64,000 nucleotides of DNA, taken from assembly GCA_008921705.1 (NCBI GenBank), contig VFFE01007012.1:160834-224833 (forward strand). Direction: 5' to 3'. This document shows, piece after piece, positions 56,386 through 64,000 of this stretch; the stretch's first letter is position 1; every line of letters starts with the position of its first letter. Under the pieces are notes generated by a model. That model was given only the letters and a program-made list of their open reading frames with translations. It was not told the DNA's origin and ran no database searches. The translations under genes were made by a program, and so were the position numbers. This DNA is from Burhinus oedicnemus. Taxonomy: Eukaryota > Chordata > Aves > Charadriiformes > Burhinidae.

Positions 56386-56676
56386 ACTCTTTATCAGGGA
56401 GGGTAGTGACAGGACAAGGGGTAATGGTTTTAAACTGAAAGAGGGCAGATTTAGATGAGATGTTAGGAAGAAATTCTTTACCCTGAGGGTGGTGAGACAC
56501 AGGCCCAGGTTGCCCAGAGAAGCTGTGGCTGCCCCATCCCTGGAGGTGTTCAAGGCCATGTTGGACGGGGCTTTGAGCAACCTGGTCTAGTGGGAGGTGT
56601 CCCTGCCCATGGCAGGGGGGTTGGACCTAGATGATCTTTAAGGTCCCTTCCAACCCAAACCATTCTATGATTCTAT
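56386..56676 (+). mobile_element. CR1 LINE 3'-end fragment
   Basis: The longest of the three non-coding CR1 ends. It starts near CTCTTTATCAGGGAGGGTAG, passes through the shared 3' block, and ends in a perfect ATTCTATGATTCTATG. It is in the plus orientation like the others. Confidence 0.93.
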
Positions 56677-57882
56677 GCTGATTGCTGTTCAGAGGCCAGA
56701 CACCACTGCGATGGGCTCCGTGAAAGGAATGATAAACATTGGCTCTTCCCAGTGCCTGTCAGGGAGGTTAACTGACTTTCCCACGGCCATGCAGTGAGTC
56801 AGTGTCAAGGCAGGATTAGCAGCTGGGCATCCCTGGCTGCTGGCCCTGAACGTGTGCTGCTGCCAACTGCACAACCCAGCGTGAGCGTGGCTGTGGAGCC
56901 GCTGCAGCCTGCGTGTCCCCATGGGAGCAAGCCCTGAACCAGAGCTCCCTCCATGCCCTGTTGTGACTTGGGTAGAAATAGGTTGGTTGGAGCCACAAAG
57001 CTGGGGTCTTCAAGGGAGCTTCGTGGACACCTGAGTAAACAGGACAGAGACATTAGCCAGTGGTCTCTCCATAAGCCACATGCGGGGGAATGGGCCCAGC
57101 CATACTGTTAGGTGCTAGAGAAGCCCTGTAATCGTGAAACCAAGCTTTCTAAGTGCTGCTGTTCAGGGACTTGCTCCCTTTGAAGAGTTAATGCCTTGAG
57201 CTTCCTTAGGGTAAAAGCTAGAGGAGGACCAGGTATGGTAGTTTTACTGTCAGTAAAACTTCAGCGTGATGCTCATGTTGAAGGCAAGTCTAACCTCCCC
57301 CATGAAGGTATCTTCTATTACTCCTGTGGGCTCTCAGCTGCGTCCCCAGGGTGTAACCTATGGCATTTATGGGCCCTACAGCCAGGGGACGGCCCCTTGC
57401 TGGTTCCTGGGACCGCAGCCCCTCCAGCCCCCATGGGGCTGTGGTCCACCTCCTCCCTTCAGCAACGGCAGTGCAGAATTAACGTCGGGTCTGTAATTTA
57501 GCTCAGGACTGTTATGAGACACAGTCTAGCTCTAAAGCCAAGGCCAAATAGTACTAGCATGGGGTCAAGTTCCTGAGGCACACTCTGCCTTTGGGACTAA
57601 TTTGGGTGCTGAGTAGCCGGGCAGGTATTTACATGTTGCCTACAGAGACCTAGAGGTCTCTGGATCCTATTCTTCTCCCTCAGATCACCTAAAATGGTAA
57701 GAATTTTCAAGGGGGATTAAGGTTGTGATCTCTGGGGAGGGGAGTGGACATCTGGTAGGAGTCCCGTCCGTATTAATAGCCTCCGTTTAAATGTATGTTA
57801 TCAAACGGGGCAGCTCCTAATCGGCCAAGAGACTGTGAACTCTGTCACCTAAGGGGCTGCTGGTGACTTTGGGCTGCTAACC

Positions 57883-57904
57883 ATGGCTTTCCACAGGCAC
57901 ACAG
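57883..57904 (+). CDS. FHL1: Candidate FHL1 alternative leader exon (MAFHRHT + 1 base)
   Basis: The ATG at 57883 has a strong Kozak context (ACCATGG). It is followed by codons for AFHRHT and a single G, then a consensus donor GTAAAG at 57905. From memory, one human FHL1 isoform carries an N-terminal extension beginning MASHRHSG ahead of the usual start of the LIM protein. The match is 5 of 7 full codons plus the same phase-1 end, where the split glycine would be completed by the next exon. FHL1 is a four-and-a-half-LIM-domain muscle protein, and its LIM exons would lie beyond 64,000. The synteny with SLC9A6 supports the call. The 5' end of this exon is unknown, and with so few codons a chance match cannot be excluded. 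Confidence 0.6.
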
Positions 57905-60900
57905 GTAAAGTGGACGTGCTGCCGGGTGTTGTGGGAAAAGCCCTGTGTGTGCAATGCCTGGTAAATCGGGAGGAAAGTTTTGCTAATAGGCTCCCGCACC
58001 AGCAAAACAACCCTTTTGAATGCAGTCTTAAGCCTCAGCAATCTGCAGCTGTAACTAATGACGGCAAATGGGCTTATAACCAGTGCGTAGGACTGGTGCT
58101 GGGAGCGCAGCGGTGGCGGCGGCCTCATCTGTTTTGTAAAATGCATTGGATGGTAAGTGCTTTTGTATCCGCTGCTGTGGGAAGGCTGGGACTCAGTCAT
58201 TATTTGAGGAAGACTAGGTGAAAATGGGTGAGGATGATCTTGCAGTGAGCAGGGGAAACCCATAGCAGAGGGGAGCGTGCAGAAACCCAGCGTGTAAACC
58301 CAGATGGTTTGCTCTGCTCTGGTAGGAAGTTTGTGTTTACTCCCTCTTCTCCATGTTTCTCTTGTAGATCAGACCGGCTGACCCTTGCTTGTGATAGGAT
58401 AAACGTTAGCTTTTCCTTCCCATTAACACTGACAGGAATCTTGAGAGCATGTTTTGCACGTTCCCCATGGCATGCAGATGTGTTGTGTTTTCCCATACAT
58501 GACTAAACTATTCTAGCCCTCCAATTACAGACAATCGCAAGCTCTTTGGGATTTTTAAAGGCTTATCCGATTCTTAGAAGCTAACCATGTTTGTGTGTGT
58601 GTGTCCAGCACATATTTACAGCCCTACATCACAACGTACAACGGCAGTGCTGTTGCATCTCTTGATGAGACATAGCCCAAGGGGTGGACGTGCCTGGGGA
58701 GAGAGTGTCGCGCTTGGGGCACAGCTCCTGCGGCCATCAAACCGAGCTGCGGCACACCGGGAGCTGGGGACAGTGGTGCTTATGAGACTGTTGGGAACAC
58801 AGAGCTTCTTCAAAACTGGGGAGGAAAGTCACAGCATGCAGGACAGGGCATGACTATGAGGCTTCTTGCATGGCATGTAACTACTTAGGATTTGCTTGTG
58901 TGACATTATATATATGCTATGCAAGGTACCTTTCTGCGTAAAACCTGACTTCTGTGGTATCATTTTTAAACATCTCAAAGGTGTTTAAAAAGAGCAATCC
59001 ATTCACTTAAAATGTAGGAAAACATTCATGTTTTAACTTCAGCCCACGAGACTGACCGATGCCGTTGCATCCTTTCATTATATTCCCAGCTGTATCTATC
59101 TTTTCTTTCTCATCTGCCGCAGGGAGGTGTTGTCTGGGGCAAGCACTCATGGATTTGATGTTGTGCTGTAATATAAAATGCTGCAGTGTCTTCTGAGCAG
59201 ATGCTGCAGTTGGAGTGCTGCCACCAACAAGTTATAGCGTAGCATCCGCTCCTGCACCCTGCAGGGAGCCCCACTCTCTGGGGCAGCCGCAGTGGGGTGC
59301 AGGGGGGTACCGTAGCACCTGCCCTGGGGTATGAATTCCCTACCACAGGAGAAAGCCTCATGTTTGGCTCTTGGGGGCACCTGGGCATGAGAAGAGCATC
59401 CAGCTACTGAGGTGGGGCAGATTCATGCATAGCTGGGAATGTAAACGAGGAGCCTCAAAGGTCAAAGCTTAAGGCAGCAACAAAGTGAGTTAGCTACTGA
59501 GCAGGACTTTTTTTTTGCTTTAGCTGATTTGGTTTGTTTTGAAAGGTTTGGACTTCACTGTTTAAACTCTGCCTAAGTGCTCAGCCTTACCCTAGGCAGC
59601 AGTGCTGTGCACACCCGGAGCCTTGTTAACCTTAGCTGAGCTCTGTATTAAGTCCAAAAGCAAGCCCTGGGGGAGGTGTTTGCAGGGCTGGAGCAGTGTG
59701 CTTTTTAATAGCATGTCCCTACTTCCCTGGGGAACTGTGAAGATTTAATAATGATTGGGATGTGCTCAGACATGGTGGCAATAGGACCGTAGGGAATGTT
59801 TTTTGGCAACCGCCTGAGGAACTTGGAGCCGTTCTTGTTCTAAATAAAGAAGCTTCCATTTTATCAACAGACTAATTTTTGAATTATAGAGTATGAGACT
59901 CGCACGTGCCCCAGCCTGGCAATGGGAGAGCACAGCTCTCCGCTCGTCACTGCCAGCTCTCCCAGCAAAAATGACCTGCAAGTGACTTCTTTCTTTCCTT
60001 GTTGTCCAGGACAGCGTGCCAGTGACCTTGAGGTGCAGTCCTGAGCATTGCTTTGCATTTCGGATTAATGGGACTCTTCTTTTAAGGGTATTTCCTGGTC
60101 TTTATAGCAAGCCATGCAACATTGCATAGAGAAAAGCTGAGAATAGTCACTCAGGTGACAGAGCAGGGGATGCCAGGTTCTGAGCTGAAATAGGCGGGTG
60201 TAGCCAGAGCCTGGCAATATGGGGGCTGTGTGTACTCACTCTGCTGAGAAAAATAAAACTGATGGAGAGTCAAAAAACAATTGCTGTTTTCCTTCCATGT
60301 CTCCATAGAGTATGCAGCTGCACATAGGGCAGAGGGGTTAACACCTTCAGCCTCATCTTGTTTCCTAAGTGGCAGAATAGTCCATAAGGTTTAAGTATGG
60401 TTTCCCTGGGTTTTTTTTAGAGACCACACTTCAAGTTCTTCCTTGGTGGTTTATCACATTTAAACATATTCCCCAGAGACATTAACACATATCCTGTGCT
60501 AAGTGCTTTGCTTATCAGCTATGCTTCAGCTCCCTTTGCAGAGTCATCTGGTTTCATTTGTTGGGCAAAACCACTGTGATGCTGAGTTGTGGTGGTGTGA
60601 ACTGGGAGGAACCAGCCCAGGGGCCATGGGAGACAGGAACCGATGGGAGAGGCATGGCTTGTTGTTAATGCAATAGCTTTTGTGGGATGGCACTTCTTGG
60701 GCCTGTACCCGCCTTTCCATCCTAAAGCTTGCCATGCTGCAGTGTGCAGACATAGCCCTGACTGTGACCACTAGCTAGGATAGCCCTGTGAGTGCTCCAC
60801 GGCGTGGTGGTAGCATGACTTGAGGTGTGTGGAAGCTGGTGGAGCCCAAACATTTCAGATCTTTCTCTGAAAGATGGAAGGCATGGTTGTCCAAGGGCTG

Positions 60901-63900
60901 AGGGGCTGTTTTCAAAAAGCAGGAGATGCTCTTTGGGGACAAGTGGCTAACTGGCACCTCTGTGGTCAGGTAAATGTTAGGGTTGAATTCCAGTAGGTCT
61001 TCGTGCCAAATACCCTGATACTCGAGAAGGCCACTGGTCTGGCCAGCTGCCCTCGTGCTGTAGCCAAATCCATTGGGGAGCTACATTTAGACAGCACCCT
61101 GCCAGGGCTGGTGGGAGAGGGACACCTTGCTTAAAGGGGGGTTAGTTTCTGGAAGTATTGCTGGATTTTTCTTGAGCTCTTATTTTTATTGAGGGTCCCC
61201 TAAGCTACTTAAGGATGGGCGTGTACAGCAGTTACCCCTCTCCCCAGCAGCCTGTGCTCTCTCTTCTCTCCAGCAGAACGTCCTCTGTGCATGGACATCA
61301 GCCTGGGCCAGAAAATAGTTGCAGTCTGTCCATACTTTTCCTCTGTTTCCTAAAACCCATTTTGTGGCCCCAGAGTCAAGCAGAAATGGGGTTTGGATCA
61401 CTGCGTGTCCTCAGGGTATGTGATTCTCCCGGGGTTAAACAGGAGACACTGGACCGGGCTGCCAGCTCAGAGACACTGTAGTCTGGTGCAAAGGAACAGC
61501 CAAAGAAACTGTGTTCAGATAACTTCCAAGCTAAACCACCTGCACATACTGCTGTCATTTTAAGCACACCACTGTGAAATGAAGCACAAAGGTAGAGCAC
61601 TTCTGGTTTTAGTGGTTAGTCTGAGTGCTTACCCTGAGCACCAAGTTCTGCGTTGCTATAGCATGGTTGTACCACTGGTGGGAATCCCTACTGCATGCTC
61701 AACAGCTGCTGCATGGCTTGCATGGGGAAGCTGTGCAGTGTGCACTAAAATAAAGGCTCCAAGGAAAAGCAAGGAGGAGTCATGGTTTTTCCACATACCC
61801 AGCATGTCCTTAGTTCTGTGACTTGCCTATTTTCAGACAGCGAAGACAGGCCAGGGTTAGTATACCTGGAAGGTCTGGAAAGTTAAGCTGTGGGGATGTC
61901 GTGCAGCTGAAGGGTGAATGGGTTGTTAAGGAGATAAACATCTCCAAACCCATGATCTGCTGCCAGTCGGGCTCTAGAAGATGTATTTATTTTTTTACAG
62001 AGCACAACAAATACCTGTTCTGTCTGCCTTCAAGGAGAGGAGACTGCAGTGCTCAGGGGAGCAGCAGTAAGAGGCTAAATGTTTCTTCTCTAGAGCAGCA
62101 GAGCTCAGAAGTCTCCATGGACATTTGCTCCGCTCCAGGAAAATGATCTGGTGGTCCCAGCACAACCACTACTGGTGCGGGGCCCTGCTCTGCCACAGAC
62201 CAGCAGCTTTTGGGGCTCTTGTGTACCAGCCCTGGGTGGGCTGCTCCTGTGGGAGGGTTATAGGAGATGGTCTGGCTGACATGGGCTCTCAGCATGGCAC
62301 TGATGAGCAGAGACCATGAGCAGCCAGCACGTTTGCTGGGAAAACGTGGTCAGTGCATCTTTATTGCAGGCAAGGGGACAGAGGTGCCTTTCCTGGGTCG
62401 AGATCAGGGATGATACTGTGGAGGGCAGAAAGCTCCTGGAACAGCTGGAAGCAAATTCATGCCCCCCTCTATGTATGAGAGGGGCTTTTTGGTCCATGAG
62501 ATAGAACAAGGTAGGCAGAAGCTGGCATGTCTGTGTGTACAGCCCAGCTCCTGGGGCTGCCAGACCCAGCATTAACTGTCTGCGGAGCTCCGGAGCCGCT
62601 GTGATAAATGTGTGTCTCACGTTAGCACATGATGCATTACATGGGAACACAGGATTATGTTACTCCTTGAGCCATATGTTCACGATTACATGTTCTAGTT
62701 GAAAGCAACCCTAAACCTGAGATCAGGAACGTTTCGATACCATTTGTCCTGGACTCTGTGCAATTGCAGTTCTTCTAAATTAAACTCACTCGCTTGATAA
62801 AGCTCTGCAGAGCTGGCCGTGGCTCACATAGTTTCCACATTCCCCAGCTGTTTATTTGTTTCATTTACTTGAACCGGTACAAACACAACCCTTGGCGTAG
62901 TTGTCAGCAGGACATGGCCGTCTCCTGACCTTGGCAAGGCGGCGTTTCCAGACCTCAGTCCCCACAGAGTGCAATTCCTGCCAGCTCGGCCTCCAGCCTG
63001 CTTCTGTAACTTTTAGGGGAAGGGGAAGGGTGTGAACCTGGTCCCCACCTCTGCTGCAGCCTCCCTGTGCGACGCTCCTCTCCAGGACTATCTGTCTTGC
63101 TTTCTGGAAGAGAAACGCTCCAACTTGTTCTGGCCTGAAGTTATCGAAAGGGTGACAAAGAGGAGGCAGTGAGGTGACTCTTGGATTTTTAAAACCTGCA
63201 AAGTAACAGTGTGAATCCCATCTCCTGTGTCCTGTTCCAGTTCCTCCTTGGCTTGCAGATGGTACTGGAGAAAATCAACTCCTTTATGACCAGTGCCCAC
63301 AGCATCTTCTGCTGCCGCTCATCCAGCAGTTTCCTGACGCCAGAGATGAGGCAAAAGAAGAGTTCTGAAATAACAGCAAAATGTTCACTTCCAGGCAGGC
63401 ACCTCCTCGGGCTTTGCACCTGGCTGTATCGGGGCTGCTTGTGGTGTGCTGCCAACAGCACGTTACTCCCAAAGAAAAATTGGGTTGGCAAAAGAGATGG
63501 TGAAGGCAGCAACCACCCCTCACTCCTTGCTGCGGTGCCTGGGCTTGCCGGGCGGAGCTGTGCCCTGGTCAGGACCTGCTGGGTTTGATGCGTGCTCCTC
63601 TGGCGGGGTGAACTTGCACTGCTGCTCCTCGCAAAGGCGGCAGCAACCGTCCCTCGGCCCCAGGGGCTCCTGTGCCAGCGTGGAGATTTCTCATGCTGAT
63701 GGGCTGGGCCACACAGTTGATGGTAAATCTAGAATTCCTGGGGTGGGCAGGTGTCCAAGAAAAAGCTGTGTAAACAGGTCCTGGTGCCAGAACAACACGG
63801 CAGTCCTACCTGCGCAGCATCCTGCAGCCACAGGCGAGCCTGACAGGGTCCCACTGACCCAGCCAGGAACGATGTACCCTCTCTATGCCCCCAGAACCCC

Positions 63901-64000
63901 AAGCACTATTCCAGTTTATAAAGATTCTGTGCTGGGGCTCAGAGCAGCACGGCTGGAACGGGTGGCTGTTAAGCTGCTGAGCTCCATCAGGAGCAGGCAG
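57905..64000 (+). other. Putative FHL1 intron downstream of the leader exon
   Basis: No LIM-domain coding exon (CxxC...HxxC pattern) and no transposon was recognised to the window end. A GT microsatellite lies at about 58590-58604. The region is read as intron by inference from the exon at 57883. Confidence 0.4.

Larger units (their letters stand above)
37032..57882 (+). other. Candidate first intron of FHL1 (or intergenic)
   Basis: Twenty-one kilobases with no recognisable coding exon on either strand. It holds an A-rich tract at 38468, a TA microsatellite at 54088, a 91-bp repeat pair (48952 and 51849) and one CR1 3' end (56386). Open frames here, including one of 197 codons at 40802, have no recognisable family features. 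Confidence 0.4.

Noticed and set aside
57883..58221. 112-codon frame starting at the FHL1-like ATG
   Set aside because: After seven codons it reads through a consensus donor into sequence with no family features. The short exon reading explains it better.

Overview
This window is vertebrate nuclear DNA, and almost certainly from a bird. It has a widely spaced multi-exon gene, long non-coding stretches, low CpG, and several LINE copies with the 3' end typical of avian CR1 (a GATCTTTAAGGTCCCTTCCA-like block followed by ATTCTATGATTCTATG). No bacterial, plasmid, phage or CRISPR features were seen. The species cannot be named from the sequence.

Positions 1-20,725 hold the 3' three quarters of SLC9A6 (NHE6, the endosomal Na+/H+ exchanger) on the plus strand. 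Fifteen coding exons can be placed to the base. They correspond to exons 2-16 and give 593 complete residues ending in the family C-terminus ...RHGPA. All joins keep the reading frame. Exon 1, with the start codon and first membrane segment, lies upstream of base 1. The 3' UTR runs about 3.2 kb to a poly(A) signal at 20,699. The gene carries three U12-type (minor spliceosome) introns, one of them AT-AC, and one GC-AG intron. Exon 2 keeps an in-frame internal donor that would remove a 32-residue luminal segment.

Positions 20,726-36,700 are mostly non-coding. They contain CR1 3' ends and one longer CR1 copy (about 34,115-35,354) with a decayed reverse-transcriptase ORF.

Positions 36,700-64,000 probably belong to the 5' part of FHL1, which follows SLC9A6 on the same strand in other amniotes. 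Two signals support this. The first is a CpG-rich promoter-like block with CCAAT box, TATA box and a GTAAGC donor (36,767-37,031). The second is a tiny exon at 57,883-57,904 with a strong Kozak start, encoding MAFHRHT plus one base and followed by GTAAAG. It closely resembles the MASHRHSG leader of a known FHL1 isoform. The LIM-domain exons would lie beyond 64,000. The rest is intronic or intergenic, with simple repeats, a CR1 end, and an unexplained 91-bp repeat present twice.

How the parts work together: the two genes are neighbours with no visible functional link. SLC9A6 sets endosomal pH; FHL1 is a LIM-only muscle protein. I found no wholly new system. The most informative content is the set of unusual introns in SLC9A6 and the FHL1 leader exon and promoter candidates.
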